NCBI RefSeq assembly: GCF_000420765.1
Contig: NZ_ATVO01000010.1
Span: 1-64,000 of the forward strand
Length of the DNA stretch: 64,000 bases
Direction of reading: 5' to 3'
From: Sandarakinorhabdus limnophila DSM 17366
GTDB lineage: Bacteria; Pseudomonadota; Alphaproteobacteria; Sphingomonadales; Sphingomonadaceae
In this document: positions 27,310 through 36,317 of the stretch, in pieces
How positions within the stretch are numbered: position 1 is the stretch's first letter
How the letters are laid out: every line of letters starts with the position of its first letter
Notes under the pieces: model-generated
What the model was told of the DNA's origin: nothing
What the model saw: only the letters and a program-made list of their open reading frames with translations
Databases searched by the model: none
Position numbers and translations under genes: made by a program

Positions 27310-27858
27310 TCAGCCCCTCAGCACCTTCCGGCGCTCGACGCGGAACCGTTTCAGTTCCTCGGCGGGCGCCGGCCAGCTTGGATCGGCTCTGGCGGCGGCG
27401 GCATAATCGTCCATCGCTTCCTTCAGCCGGCCGGCCACTTCCAGCGCCTGCGCCCGCGCGAAGAACGCCCGCGCCGGCTCTTTCGGCCCGATTTCGATGC
27501 CGTGGCTGATCAGCGCCACCGCCTCGGCCTCGCGGCCGGGCTGGCGGGCCAGCACAACGCCCTTGTTGATCCACGCTTCAGCAAGGCCCGGCGCAGAGCG
27601 GATGGCCAGATCGAAATCGCTTTCCGCCTTGTCCAGCTTGCCGGCGCGCAGCAGGGCGATGCCGCGGTTCATCAGCATGGCAAGGCGCTGCGGCGCCGCC
27701 ACGTCGGGTTGCCGGATGGCTCTGTCACAGCGGACAAGCTGGCTGCGACCAGGCCGGTCGGCTTGCGCGGCAGCAAGGCACGGTTCGTCACTGGCGGGCA
27801 CCTCCTGCGAATACAACGGCGCTGCAACCAGGCAGAGCAGGAACAGCACCTGGCGCAC
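27310..27858 (-). CDS. Secreted TPR-repeat protein
   Basis: The product is 182 aa from GTG 27858 with a good GGAGGG site. A signal peptide (MRQVLFLLCLVAAPLYS) is followed by about three TPR units: AMLMNRGIALLRAGKLDKAE, AEAWINKGVVLARQPGRE, and ARAFFARAQALEVAGRLKEA. TPR proteins of this kind scaffold periplasmic protein-protein contacts; no partner is evident. Immediately upstream on the same strand is the DUF465 gene. Confidence 0.7.
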   Translation of the reverse strand: MRQVLFLLCLVAAPLYSQEVPASDEPCLAAAQADRPGRSQLVRCDRAIRQPDVAAPQRLAMLMNRGIALLRAGKLDKAESDFDLAIRSAPGLAEAWINKGVVLARQPGREAEAVALISHGIEIGPKEPARAFFARAQALEVAGRLKEAMDDYAAAARADPSWPAPAEELKRFRVERRKVLRG

Positions 27859-27870
27859 CGGATCCCTCCG

Positions 27871-28068
27871 TCAGGCGATGATGTCGGGGATCAGCAGATC
27901 CTCGAGCATGGCGATTTCGTCCTTCAGCAGCAGTTTCTTCTTCTTGAAGCGCTGCAACTGGATCATGTCGGGCATGGGCAAAAGGCGCAGGGCGTCGATC
28001 GCGGCATCAAGGTCGCGATGATCCTGCTTCAGCATCTCGATCCGGTCGCGGATCTCGACTTCATCCAC
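27871..28068 (-). CDS. DUF465 / YdcH-family small protein
   Basis: The product is 65 aa and almost entirely helical. It contains the family pattern of an N-terminal helix (IEMLKQDHRDLDAAID) and a second helix with FKKKKLLLKDEIAMLED. DUF465 proteins form small antiparallel coiled coils and their role is unknown. A second DUF465-like gene lies 225 bases away on the other strand. Confidence 0.8.
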   Translation of the reverse strand: MDEVEIRDRIEMLKQDHRDLDAAIDALRLLPMPDMIQLQRFKKKKLLLKDEIAMLEDLLIPDIIA

Positions 28069-28292
28069 GCTGAACGCTCCTCCACCGCTGCGCCTGCGAG
28101 AGCGCGGCTGTCTTCCTGCGTTAACCGCTCTTCATGTCGGCCGGCAAGGGGGGCCGTCGCGCTGCGCTGAAATCATCCCAAACCGGCGATGAATTTCCGT
28201 TTCAGGCATGGACAGGGCAGCGGGAACGTGATGCACTCTCGCATCCCGCTGCCAGACGTTGCTGGCAGGGGATGTAAAAAGGGAATGTGCCA

Positions 28293-28451
28293 ATGGCCAA
28301 TGCCCACCGGGAACAGTTGATTGCCCGTCATGCCAGGCTGGATGCCAGCCTTACCGCCGAATTGAAGCGGCCCCTGCCCGATCCGACGACCTTGCGCCGG
28401 TTGAAGCGGGAAAAACTCAAGCTCAAGGATGAGATCGGCACCAGCCACTGA
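28293..28451 (+). CDS. Second, shorter DUF465-like protein
   Basis: The product is 52 aa: it starts MANAHREQLIARHARLDAS and ends with RLKREKLKLKDEIGTSH. The C-terminal RLKREKLKLKDEI is the family signature shared with the gene at 27871-28068. AAGGGA precedes the ATG and a strong terminator follows the stop, which supports a real, separately transcribed gene. The function is unknown. Confidence 0.7.
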   Translation: MANAHREQLIARHARLDASLTAELKRPLPDPTTLRRLKREKLKLKDEIGTSH

Positions 28452-28477
28452 AGACTGGGCAATGATGGCATAACATC

Positions 28478-28518
28478 GGCCGCGCCCCGGATCTTGCACC
28501 GGGGCCGCGGCCTTTTTT
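28478..28518 (+). terminator. Rho-independent terminator after the small DUF465 gene
   Basis: A GC-rich stem (GGCCGCGCCCCGG pairing with CCGGGGCCGCGGCC, with one bulge) around ATCTTGCA is followed by six T residues. It lies between the plus-strand small gene and the convergent dksA. Confidence 0.75.
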
Positions 28519-28519
28519 C

Positions 28520-29008
28520 TTACTCGTCGCGGCTCACCTTCTCATCACGTTCGTGCCGTTCCTGGGCATCGATCGTCATGGTGGCAATCGGGCGGGCTTC
28601 CAGCCGCTGCAGGCTGATCGGTTCACCGGTCATTTCGCACCAGCCATAATCGCCGGTTTCGATGCGGCGCAGCGCGGCATCGATCTTGGAAATCAGCTTG
28701 CGCTGGCGATCGCGGGTGCGCAGTTCGATACCCCAATCGGTTTCGCTGGCGGCACGATCGGTCAGATCGGGTTCGCGCAATGGTTCGGCCCTCAGGGCTT
28801 CCAGCGTCGCTTCCGATTCTTTCAGAATCTCGTCTTTCCAGATCAGCAACTTCTTGCGGAAATACGCCAGCTGGCGCGGGTTCATGAACTCCTCGCCTGC
28901 GGTTGGACGATAGTCTGGCGGCAGATCATCACCGTCGGCTGGCACGATCAGCACCCCATCATCGTTGGTACTCGGCCCGGAAAACGCACCATATGATTCG
29001 CTCTTCAT
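28520..29008 (-). CDS. dksA: DksA-type RNA polymerase-binding transcription factor, cysteine-poor
   Basis: The product is 162 aa. A disordered N-terminal part is followed by the DksA coiled coil (NPRQLAYFRKKLLIWKDEIL to RKLISKIDAALRRIE) with the acidic tip region around TDRAASETDWG. The globular end is DYGWCEMTGEPISLQRLEARP, then TIDAQERHE. Only one of the four zinc cysteines of E. coli DksA remains, a pattern known for zinc-independent alphaproteobacterial DksA. With ppGpp it would reset rRNA and amino-acid promoters during starvation. Confidence 0.88.
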   Translation of the reverse strand: MKSESYGAFSGPSTNDDGVLIVPADGDDLPPDYRPTAGEEFMNPRQLAYFRKKLLIWKDEILKESEATLEALRAEPLREPDLTDRAASETDWGIELRTRDRQRKLISKIDAALRRIETGDYGWCEMTGEPISLQRLEARPIATMTIDAQERHERDEKVSRDE

Positions 29009-29222
29009 ACCAACACCCCATAATCGGTGCCGGCCTGCCGCCCTTCACGGGACAACAGCCAGCCCCGAACCTCCGCCCCGCCAGACCCCTCCGGCAAGAC
29101 CTCTCCCTCGGCGCCCCTTAAACCTGTGAAGGCTCAGCGGCAAGCGGTGAAACGGGCCCAAAAAGACTGTCACGAAACTTTCGTTTACTGCGATTGCCGG
29201 GCATTCGCGCATGGGGACTGGC

Positions 29223-29810
29223 TCAGCCCTTCAGCCCATCGATGCGGGACTGGATGGCGGCCAATTGTTCCTTCAACTGGGCCACTTCATCGGCCGCGGG
29301 CGCCGGCTTCTCGCCGGATTTCTCCGCCGGCTTGCCGCCCGCTTCGCGCAGCAGGCCGCCGGTCATCATTTCGGTTGCGGCCTGGAACATCGCCAGATTC
29401 TGCCGCGCCAGTTGTTCAAACGGCTTCAGCGCGGCACTGCGGAACATCGCCTGATTCTCCGCAAAGGCCGCCATCGAGGCTTCGAGATAATGCGGAACCA
29501 TTGATTGCATCGAATCACCATAGAGCGCGATGATCTGGCGCAGGAACGACGTGGGCAGCATGGTCTGCCCCCCGGCTTCGCCTTCCATCACGATCTGGGT
29601 AAGGACGGATCGGGTGATATCATCTCCGCTGCGGGCATCGAACACCTGGAAATCACGACCATGGCGCGTCATTTCCGACAGATGATCGAGCGTGATGTAA
29701 CTTGAGGTTTCGGTATTGTAGAGCCGCCGGTTGGCGTATTTCTTGATAATCACAGGCGCCTGGCTGGATGTGCCGGCCTTGGCGCCGGGGGAGGAAGAGG
29801 CATTGGCCAT
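29223..29810 (-). CDS. phaR: Polyhydroxyalkanoate synthesis repressor PhaR
   Basis: The product is 195 aa. The N-terminal PHB_acc_N DNA-binding domain is clear: IIKKYANRRLYNTETSSYITLDHL. It is followed by VFDARSGDDITRSVLTQIV of the accumulation-regulator domain. The C-terminus is a Pro/Ala/Lys linker and a short coiled coil (VAQLKEQLAAIQSRID). PhaR binds PHA granules and represses phasin and synthase genes when polymer is absent. It is divergent from the PhaC-like gene, and the short region between them (29811-29885) is a probable site of control. Confidence 0.88.
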   Translation of the reverse strand: MANASSSPGAKAGTSSQAPVIIKKYANRRLYNTETSSYITLDHLSEMTRHGRDFQVFDARSGDDITRSVLTQIVMEGEAGGQTMLPTSFLRQIIALYGDSMQSMVPHYLEASMAAFAENQAMFRSAALKPFEQLARQNLAMFQAATEMMTGGLLREAGGKPAEKSGEKPAPAADEVAQLKEQLAAIQSRIDGLKG

Positions 29811-29885
29811 GGAAGCTCCCGAAATAAATTATCCATATTTGCGTAGCAAATGGCATGTTGCGGTGCAATGCCGCATCTCCACCCC

Positions 29886-30872
29886 ATGACCCGCTCCCCC
29901 GGCCCTCACCCGCTCCCCATCTTCCTCGCCACGCTGCAGGCGGTCTGCGCCGATGATCCGGCGCGACTCGCCACGGCGCTCGCTGGCCTTGCCCGCTACC
30001 AGCAGGCCCCGCGCCCGGCGTCGCCGCCCAAGCGCCCGGAGGTCGCCCGCATTGGGGAAGTTTCCCTGCGCGGCACGCCCGGCCCGCGCCCGGTCGTCAT
30101 CGTGCCGTCGCTGATAAACCCGGCGCATGTGCTCGATTTGCCCGGCCGCAGCCTGATGGCGCACCTTGAATCAGCCGGCCTCAATCCACTGATCATCGAT
30201 TGGGGCGACTCGCCGGAACCGCTTGGCCTTGCGTCGCTGGTCAACGTACGCCTCGCACCGCTTGTGGAGAAACTGGGCCAACCCGTTGCCATGTTGGGCT
30301 ATTGCCTTGGCGGCACGCTGGCGCTGGCACTTGCGGCGCACATACCAATCACCCGCCTGGCGCTGATCGCGACGCCGTGGCACTTCGCCGGCTATGGCGA
30401 CGGCCAACGCGCCGCGCTGGCGGAGTGGTGGGCCAGCGCGCAGCCACTGGCGCAGACCATGGGGCAATTGCCGATCGATCTGCTGCAATCGGCCTTCTGG
30501 TCGCTCGATCCCGCCGGATTGGTGGCCAAATATGCGCGACTCGCCACGGCCAATGCCGATGATCTGGCTGATTTTGTGCAACTGGAAGATTGGGCCAACG
30601 GCGGCGCGCCACTCAGCTTGGCCGCCGTGCAGGATCTGGCCGCGCTGTACGCCAGTGGCCGGTGGGACGGCGTGGACGCCACCGCCATCGCCGCCCCCAT
30701 CCTGGATTTCATCGCCGGCGCTGATCGCATCGTCCCACCGCAAGCGGCTTTGTCCGCGCTGGGCATCGGCACGGCACTGCAGCTCGATGCCGGCCATGTC
30801 GGCATGGTCGTCGGCCGCCGCGCGCGCGGTTTGTTGTGGGAACCGCTGGCAGATTTCCTAGGCGGCGCGTGA
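29886..30872 (+). CDS. PhaC-like alpha/beta hydrolase with catalytic cysteine
   Basis: The product is 328 aa from ATG 29886 (an ATG at 29850 is possible). It resembles short PHA synthases. VVIVPSLINPAHVLDLPGRSL precedes the core, IIDWGDSP matches the synthase LIDWG motif, the lipase-like box is GYCLGGTL with C140, and the triad is completed by the Asp in IAGADRIVPP and His in LDAGHVGMVVG. Length and Cys nucleophile fit class III/IV-like PhaC, but identity looks low and no PhaE/PhaR-subunit partner is seen. It lies between phaR and phaA, supporting a role in PHA metabolism (synthase or depolymerase-like). Confidence 0.65.
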   Translation: MTRSPGPHPLPIFLATLQAVCADDPARLATALAGLARYQQAPRPASPPKRPEVARIGEVSLRGTPGPRPVVIVPSLINPAHVLDLPGRSLMAHLESAGLNPLIIDWGDSPEPLGLASLVNVRLAPLVEKLGQPVAMLGYCLGGTLALALAAHIPITRLALIATPWHFAGYGDGQRAALAEWWASAQPLAQTMGQLPIDLLQSAFWSLDPAGLVAKYARLATANADDLADFVQLEDWANGGAPLSLAAVQDLAALYASGRWDGVDATAIAAPILDFIAGADRIVPPQAALSALGIGTALQLDAGHVGMVVGRRARGLLWEPLADFLGGA

Positions 30873-30934
30873 TGGTGCAGCGCAGCAAACTGGCCTAATC
30901 TGCGTCAAACGATTCGCACAGCCAGGGGATCTCC

Positions 30935-32107
30935 ATGACCAACATCGTCATCACCGCCGCCCGCCGCACTGCCGTGGGCAGCTTCATGGGCAGTTTCGGC
31001 AGCACCCCAGCGCATCTGCTCGGCAAGGCGGCGATTGAAGCGGCGCTGGCCGATGCCGGCGTGGCCCCCGGCGAAGTGAGCGAAGTGATTCTGGGCCAGG
31101 TGCTGACAGCAGCGCAGGGCCAAAACCCGGCGCGACAGGCCGCCATGGCCGCCGGCATCACGCTGGAAGCGCCGGCTTATGGGGTCAACCAGGTTTGCGG
31201 TTCCGGCCTGCGCGCCGTCGCCATGGCCGCCCAGGCGATTGCCAATGGCGATGCCGGCATCGTTGTGGCCGGCGGTCAGGAATCGATGAGCCTTTCCACC
31301 CATGCCCAGGCCCTGCGCTCGGGTCAGAAGATGGGGCACATGGAATTGGTTGATACGATGATCAAGGATGGCCTTTGGGACGCCTTCAACGGCTATCACA
31401 TGGGAATCACCGCCGAAAACGTCGCGGGAATGTATCAGATCAGCCGCGCTGCACAGGATGATTTCGCCGTCGCCAGCCAGAACAAGGCCAGTACCGCCCG
31501 CGCTGCCGGGCGCTTCGCCGCCGAGATTGCGCCGGTCACCATCAAGGGCCGCAAGGGCGACGTGGTGGTGGATACCGACGAATATATCCGCGACGGCGTC
31601 ACGCTGGACAGCGTTTCGGGCCTGCGCGGCGCCTTCAAGAAGGACGGCACGGTGACTGCCGCCAATGCCAGCGGCCTCAACGACGGCGCCGCCGTGCTGG
31701 TGCTGATGAGCGAGGAAGAGGCCAATCGCCGCGGCGCCCCCATCCTCGCGCGCATCGCCGGTTTTGCCAGCGTTGGCGTCGATCCCGCCGTGATGGGCAT
31801 CGGCCCGGTGCCGGCCAGCCGCAAGGCGCTGGCCAAGGCCGGCTGGAGCGTGGCTGACCTCGATCTGGTCGAAGCCAACGAGGCGTTCGCGGCCCAGGCG
31901 CTGGCAGTGGGCCAGGAATTGGGCCTCGATCCCACCAAGCTCAACGTCAATGGCGGCGCCATCGCCATCGGCCACCCGATCGGTGCGTCGGGTGCGCGCG
32001 TACTGGTGACGCTGCTGCACGAAATGGGCCGCCGTGATGCCAAGAGGGGCCTCGCCACGCTTTGCATCGGCGGTGGCATGGGGATCGCGCTCGCCGTCGA
32101 ACGCTGA
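30935..32107 (+). CDS. phaA: Acetyl-CoA C-acetyltransferase (beta-ketothiolase)
   Basis: The product is 390 aa, the standard thiolase II length, with AGGGGATCT before the ATG. The nucleophile is C88 in [13 protein letters not shown]. The catalytic histidine is in [16 protein letters not shown], and the second cysteine is in [10 protein letters not shown] near the C-terminus. It condenses two acetyl-CoA to acetoacetyl-CoA, the first step to polyhydroxybutyrate. Acetoacetyl-CoA reductase (phaB) is not beside it; the SDR at 48169 shows no specific sign of being one. Confidence 0.92.
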   Translation: MTNIVITAARRTAVGSFMGSFGSTPAHLLGKAAIEAALADAGVAPGEVSEVILGQVLTAAQGQNPARQAAMAAGITLEAPAYGVNQVCGSGLRAVAMAAQAIANGDAGIVVAGGQESMSLSTHAQALRSGQKMGHMELVDTMIKDGLWDAFNGYHMGITAENVAGMYQISRAAQDDFAVASQNKASTARAAGRFAAEIAPVTIKGRKGDVVVDTDEYIRDGVTLDSVSGLRGAFKKDGTVTAANASGLNDGAAVLVLMSEEEANRRGAPILARIAGFASVGVDPAVMGIGPVPASRKALAKAGWSVADLDLVEANEAFAAQALAVGQELGLDPTKLNVNGGAIAIGHPIGASGARVLVTLLHEMGRRDAKRGLATLCIGGGMGIALAVER

Positions 32108-32112
32108 GCCCC

Positions 32113-32646
32113 ATGTTGATCCGCGAAGCCACCCCCATCGAGCGGCTGTTTGCCGGCCATCGCCCCGAACATCCCAACGGGCGACTGCTGGTGCTGGGCC
32201 AGCCGCCGGAACGGATCGGGCTGGCACTGGAAGGCTGGGAACATGTCGCCTGCGTGGCGGCGAGTGACGAGGAACTGCGCCCCGGCACCGTGCGCGCCGA
32301 TCCGCATCACCTGCCCTTCCACGAAGCGCTATTCGACGAGGTGCTGCTGTCGGCCCCGTTGATCCAGCCACGGCTGATGCTGCGCGAATTGTGGCGCGTG
32401 CTTTCGCCGGCTGGTCTCGCCGTGCTGATCGTGCGGGCGCGGCGGCCGTGGCATATCAAGGATATCGGCTGGCTGCGCGAACCGCTGCAACTGCGGCTGG
32501 ATGAAGCCATGTTCGAAGTGCTGGACTGGCGAGTGGAGAGCCTGCCCGAACGCCACCACGTCGTGCTGGTGGCCAAGACCGATTGGCAGAAGCCGGTGCT
32601 GGTCGGCGCGGCCGATCCGGCAATGGTGCCCCGGCTGATCAACTGA
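32113..32646 (+). CDS. SAM-dependent methyltransferase-like protein
   Basis: The product is 177 aa and starts six bases after phaA. It has a late part of a class I methyltransferase fold: ADPHHLPFHEALFDEVLLSAP (motif II/III-like), then MLRELWRVLSPAGLAVLIV. Motif I is poor (LLVLGQPPERIGL in place of the glycine-rich loop), so SAM binding is doubtful. Similar proteins precede hotdog thioesterases in related genomes as far as I can judge. Its stop shares a base with the next start (TGATG). Confidence 0.6.
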   Translation: MLIREATPIERLFAGHRPEHPNGRLLVLGQPPERIGLALEGWEHVACVAASDEELRPGTVRADPHHLPFHEALFDEVLLSAPLIQPRLMLRELWRVLSPAGLAVLIVRARRPWHIKDIGWLREPLQLRLDEAMFEVLDWRVESLPERHHVVLVAKTDWQKPVLVGAADPAMVPRLIN

Positions 32647-33047
32647 TGGACGCAGCCACTCTCGCCGCGGTTGTGCAGATGGTGCCGTTTGCCGCCCATC
32701 TTGATCTGACCATCAAGGAATTGGGCCGGGATCGCATTGTCGTCCACGCCCTTATCAAGCCGGAATATTGCACCAGCGGCGACACCGCCCACGGCGGCTT
32801 CCTGATGGCGCTGGCGGATTTCACCGGCGCGGTTGGCGCGTTCCAGGTGCTGCCCGAAGGCGCAAAGACCACCACCACCATCGAATCGAAGACCAACATG
32901 ATAGGGGCGATACCGGTGGGCAGCACGCTGGTCGCCACCGCGACGCCGTTGCACGTGGGCCGGCGCACCAGCGTGTGGGTGACGCGGGTGGAGAGCGCCG
33001 AAGGCAAGCTGGCCAGCGTGACGACGCAAACACAGATGGCGATCTAG
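32646..33047 (+). CDS. PaaI-type hotdog thioesterase
   Basis: The product is 133 aa with a hotdog fold. Residues include TSGDTAHGGFLMALADFTGAVGAF, where the HGG motif lies at the start of the central helix, and TTTIESKTNMIGAIPVGS. The family hydrolyses acyl- or aryl-CoA thioesters. It is translationally coupled to the methyltransferase-like gene and probably co-transcribed with phaA. It overlaps the convergent DUF1905 gene by four bases. Confidence 0.8.
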   Translation: MDAATLAAVVQMVPFAAHLDLTIKELGRDRIVVHALIKPEYCTSGDTAHGGFLMALADFTGAVGAFQVLPEGAKTTTTIESKTNMIGAIPVGSTLVATATPLHVGRRTSVWVTRVESAEGKLASVTTQTQMAI

Positions 33048-33427
33048 AGCGACAGCTCTACCGTCACCACATCCCCCTCGCCCACGCCTTCCTTTTTCCG
33101 CACCGCCGCCTTCACCGGAAGCAGATAGCCGCTCACATCTTTCGACGGAAACACCGACGTCGCCCAACTGGTGCCGCGCAGTGTCACCTTCACATACACC
33201 GATCCCCACGCCGCTGATCGCCGCGGTGCCGCCGCGCGGATGCCAGCCGCCACATCGCCGGTGATGGTGAGGAAATGCCAGCTCATCGGGCTGGGCTTGC
33301 CGTCCGCCGCCTTGCCCTTCCAGATCCACAACGGCCCGGTGAACGCCCATTCGCGTGCCGAGGGCAGCTCATGCCCCAGCTCTTCGCGCAGGAAGCGGAT
33401 CAGTTCGGGATCAAGATCGTCGTCCAC
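33044..33427 (-). CDS. DUF1905-domain protein
   Basis: The product is 127 aa if started at GTG 33427, 14 bases after the metW stop. Longer frames run antisense through metW and look spurious. The domain is recognisable: FTGPLWIWKGKAADGKPSPMS then WHFLTITGDVAAGIRA, WGSVYVKVTLRGTSWATSVFP and KAAVRKKEGVGEGDVVTVEL. DUF1905 proteins are small beta-barrels of unknown function. The start codon is the least certain part. Confidence 0.7.
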   Translation of the reverse strand: MDDDLDPELIRFLREELGHELPSAREWAFTGPLWIWKGKAADGKPSPMSWHFLTITGDVAAGIRAAAPRRSAAWGSVYVKVTLRGTSWATSVFPSKDVSGYLLPVKAAVRKKEGVGEGDVVTVELSL

Positions 33428-33441
33428 CGCCCCACGATAGC

Positions 33442-34035
33442 CTATCGGCGCAGGACGAATACTCCGGTATCCGCCAGCAGATTGGGCCAAATCGCCACCT
33501 GCCGGCCCGATGAAAGCCCGGCGCGGCGCTCCACCGTCAGCCCCATCTCCACCGCCAGCGCCTCGAAATCGGCGATGGTGCAGAAATGGATGTTCGGCGT
33601 CTCGTGCCAGCTCACCGGCAGGCTGCGGGTGACAGGCATGCGGCCAGACAGCGCCAGGCCCAGCCGCACCCGCCAATGGCCAAAATTGGGGAAGGAAACG
33701 ATGGCGCTGCACCCGATGCGCACCAACTGCGCCAGCACATCCGCCGGCCGCTGCATCGCCTGCAACGTGTTCGAAAGGATCACCACGTCGAATGCGGCAT
33801 CGGGATAATCGGCCAGATCGGTATCGGCATCGCCCTGCACGACGGCAAGGCCACGGCCCACGGCGGCGGCCACGTCGCTGGGATCGAGCTCGATGCCGCG
33901 GCCTTCCACGCCCTTGGTGTCGCGCAACCAGGCCAGCAACTGGCCATCGCCGCAACCGATATCGAGCACACGCGCGCCTGCCGGCACGGCGGCGGCCACG
34001 GCGGCCAGATCCGGGCGCAGCGGAACTGGAGTCAT
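33442..34035 (-). CDS. metW: Methionine biosynthesis protein MetW
   Basis: The product is 197 aa. A methyltransferase fold is visible: RVLDIGCGDGQLLAWL (motif I), GIELDP, VVILSNTLQAMQRP, and the MetW-typical SFPNFGHWRVRLGLALSGRMP and TPNIHFCTIADFEAL. MetW pairs with MetX in many proteobacteria and is needed for efficient homoserine acyl transfer. It starts ten bases after metX on the same strand. Confidence 0.9.
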   Translation of the reverse strand: MTPVPLRPDLAAVAAAVPAGARVLDIGCGDGQLLAWLRDTKGVEGRGIELDPSDVAAAVGRGLAVVQGDADTDLADYPDAAFDVVILSNTLQAMQRPADVLAQLVRIGCSAIVSFPNFGHWRVRLGLALSGRMPVTRSLPVSWHETPNIHFCTIADFEALAVEMGLTVERRAGLSSGRQVAIWPNLLADTGVFVLRR

Positions 34036-34045
34036 TTTTGGCCCG

Positions 34046-35149
34046 TCATGCGGTGAGGAACCCGTTGACGACGCGGTTCATTTCCGGCGCGTCGAGCAGG
34101 AAGGCATCATGGCCGAACGGGCTTTCCAGCTCCACAAACGACACCGGGGCCCCGGCCGCGTTCAGCGCCCGCACGATGCGGCGGCTTTCGGTGGTGGGAT
34201 ACAGCCAGTCGGAGGTGAAGGAGACCAGGCAGAACCGGCTCTGCACCCCGGCAAAGGCCCGCGCCAGATTGCCGTCATGCGGCTGAGCCAGATCGAAATA
34301 ATCCATCGCCCGCGTGATGTAGAGGTACGAATTGGCGTCGAACCGCTCGACAAAGCTCAGGCCCTGGTGGCGCAGATAGGATTCGACCTGGAAATCCGCG
34401 TCGAACCCGAACGACACCGCATCACGATCCTGCAGGCGGCGGCCGAATTTCTCGGTCAGCCCTTCTTCGGACAGATAGGTGATGTGCGCCGCCATGCGCG
34501 CCACGGCCAGGCCGGCTGCCGGCGGCTTGTCGGCCGGATAGGCACCGCCCGCCCACATCGGATCAGCCATGATCGCCTGCCGGCCAACTTCGTGGAAGGC
34601 AATATTCTGCGCGCTGTGGCGGGCCGCGGTGGCAATCGCCACCACCTTCTTCACCCGCGCCGGATGGTTCACCGCCCAGGTGAGCGCCTGCATGCCGCCC
34701 ATCGATCCGCCAATGACGGCCGCCAGCGTGCCAACGCCAAGATGATCAAGCAGACGTGCCTGCGCTTCCACCATGTCGGCGATGGTGATCACCGGGAAAT
34801 TCATTGCGAACGGTTGGCCAGAGCGCGGATCGATGCTCGATGGCCCGGCGGAGCCCATGCAGCCGCCCAGCACATTGGCGCAGATCACGAACCAATGTTC
34901 GGGATCGACCGGCTTGCCCGGCCCCACCAGCCGCGTCCACCAACCGGCCTTGCCCGTAACGGGGTGGGCGCTGGCCAGATATTGATCACCGGTCAGCGCG
35001 TGGCACACCAAGATGGCGTTGGTGGCGTTGGCGTTCAGCTTGCCATAGGTTTCATAGGCGATGGTGAGTTCGGGCAGCACACCGCCGCCCGCCAGCGGGA
35101 AATCCCCGGGCAGCGTCACGCGGCGATCAAGGCCAAAATGTTCATCCAT
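34046..35149 (-). CDS. metX: Homoserine O-acyltransferase MetX
   Basis: The product is 367 aa. It has an alpha/beta-hydrolase fold with the MetX motifs [40 protein letters not shown] and nucleophile elbow [13 protein letters not shown]. The triad is completed by Asp (FTSDWLYP) and His (FGHDAFL). It acylates homoserine with acetyl-CoA (or succinyl-CoA) to activate it for methionine synthesis. Sequence alone does not settle the acyl donor. It forms an operon with metW. Confidence 0.92.
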   Translation of the reverse strand: MDEHFGLDRRVTLPGDFPLAGGGVLPELTIAYETYGKLNANATNAILVCHALTGDQYLASAHPVTGKAGWWTRLVGPGKPVDPEHWFVICANVLGGCMGSAGPSSIDPRSGQPFAMNFPVITIADMVEAQARLLDHLGVGTLAAVIGGSMGGMQALTWAVNHPARVKKVVAIATAARHSAQNIAFHEVGRQAIMADPMWAGGAYPADKPPAAGLAVARMAAHITYLSEEGLTEKFGRRLQDRDAVSFGFDADFQVESYLRHQGLSFVERFDANSYLYITRAMDYFDLAQPHDGNLARAFAGVQSRFCLVSFTSDWLYPTTESRRIVRALNAAGAPVSFVELESPFGHDAFLLDAPEMNRVVNGFLTA

Positions 35150-35210
35150 TGCGGCGCGGGAATAATGGCGAAGGGGTGACTGTGCCAGCGAATTTCGCTA
35201 ACGGCGCACC

Positions 35211-36317
35211 ATGACCAACGCCGCACCCCAGATAAAGCCCTGGATCGAAGCCATGCACGCCTATGTGCCCGGCAAATCAAGCGCCGGCACGCCCGTGGTG
35301 GCCAAATTGTCCTCGAACGAGAATCCGTGGGGGCCATCGCCCATGGCCGTCGCGGCAATGCAGGATGTGATTGCGCAAGGCCATCGCTATCCCGATCCGG
35401 CCTCCACGAGCTTGCGTGAGGCGCTGGGCGACAAATATGGCGTGAACCCGGCCCACATCATCTGCGGCACCGGCAGCGATGAAATATTGCACATGATCGC
35501 CAGCGCCTTCGCTGGCCCGGGCGACGAGATCATCCACGTGCGCCACGGGTTCGCCGTTTACGAAGGCGCCACTCGCCGCGTCGGCGCGACGCCGGTGGTG
35601 GTACCGGATGTGGATTATACCGGCGATATCGATGCCATATTGGCCGCCGTCACACCGGCCACCCGCGTCATCTACATCGCCAATCCCAACAACCCGACAG
35701 GCACATTGCTGCCCGCCGCCGACATCCGCCGGCTGATCGCGGGCGCGCCCAGCGATGTCGTGCTGGTGCTGGACTGTGCCTATGCCGAATTCGTCGAAGG
35801 CGACTATGAAGACGGCCTGACGCTGGCGCAGAGCCTTCCCAACCTGATCGTCACCCGCACCTTCTCCAAGATCCACGGCCTTGCCGCGCAGCGCATCGGC
35901 TGGGCGGTGGCGCCGCTGCCGATCATCGCCGCGCTTGATCGTGTGCGCGGGCCGTTCAACGTCACCACCACCGGCCAGGCTGCTGCCGTGGCGTCGCTGG
36001 CAGACGATACCCACCTCGACATGGTGCGTCGCGAAACCATCCGACTGCGCGCCTTTCTGGAGGGTGAAATCGTCGCCTTGGGCAACGCCGGCCTGCGCGC
36101 CATCCCGTCGGCCTGCAACTTCATCCTGATCGAATTTCCGGAAGGCGGCCCGGTCACGGCGGCTGATTGTAACCAGTATCTGTTCGATCACGGCATCATC
36201 TGCCGTTATCTCGCCGCGCAGAACATGCCGCGCTGTCTGCGCATCTCCATCGGTACCGAAACCGAAACCCGCACCGTCGCCGCCGCCCTGCGCGACTATG
36301 TGGAAGGCGCGGCCTGA
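35211..36317 (+). CDS. hisC: Histidinol-phosphate / aromatic aminotransferase
   Basis: The product is 368 aa, fold-type I PLP aminotransferase. KLSSNENPWGPSP opens the domain, IYIANPNNPTGTLL is the family motif, D and Y of VLDCAYAEFV contact PLP, and the Schiff-base lysine is in TRTFSKIHGLAAQRIGW. It transaminates histidinol phosphate. Because it overlaps tyrA (TGATG), it may also serve phenylalanine/tyrosine synthesis, as known for this pairing in alphaproteobacteria. Confidence 0.9.
   Translation: MTNAAPQIKPWIEAMHAYVPGKSSAGTPVVAKLSSNENPWGPSPMAVAAMQDVIAQGHRYPDPASTSLREALGDKYGVNPAHIICGTGSDEILHMIASAFAGPGDEIIHVRHGFAVYEGATRRVGATPVVVPDVDYTGDIDAILAAVTPATRVIYIANPNNPTGTLLPAADIRRLIAGAPSDVVLVLDCAYAEFVEGDYEDGLTLAQSLPNLIVTRTFSKIHGLAAQRIGWAVAPLPIIAALDRVRGPFNVTTTGQAAAVASLADDTHLDMVRRETIRLRAFLEGEIVALGNAGLRAIPSACNFILIEFPEGGPVTAADCNQYLFDHGIICRYLAAQNMPRCLRISIGTETETRTVAAALRDYVEGAA

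Noticed and set aside
33428-33955. Upstream extension of the DUF1905 frame
   Set aside because: It lies within metW in another frame; conserved sequence starts near 33427.
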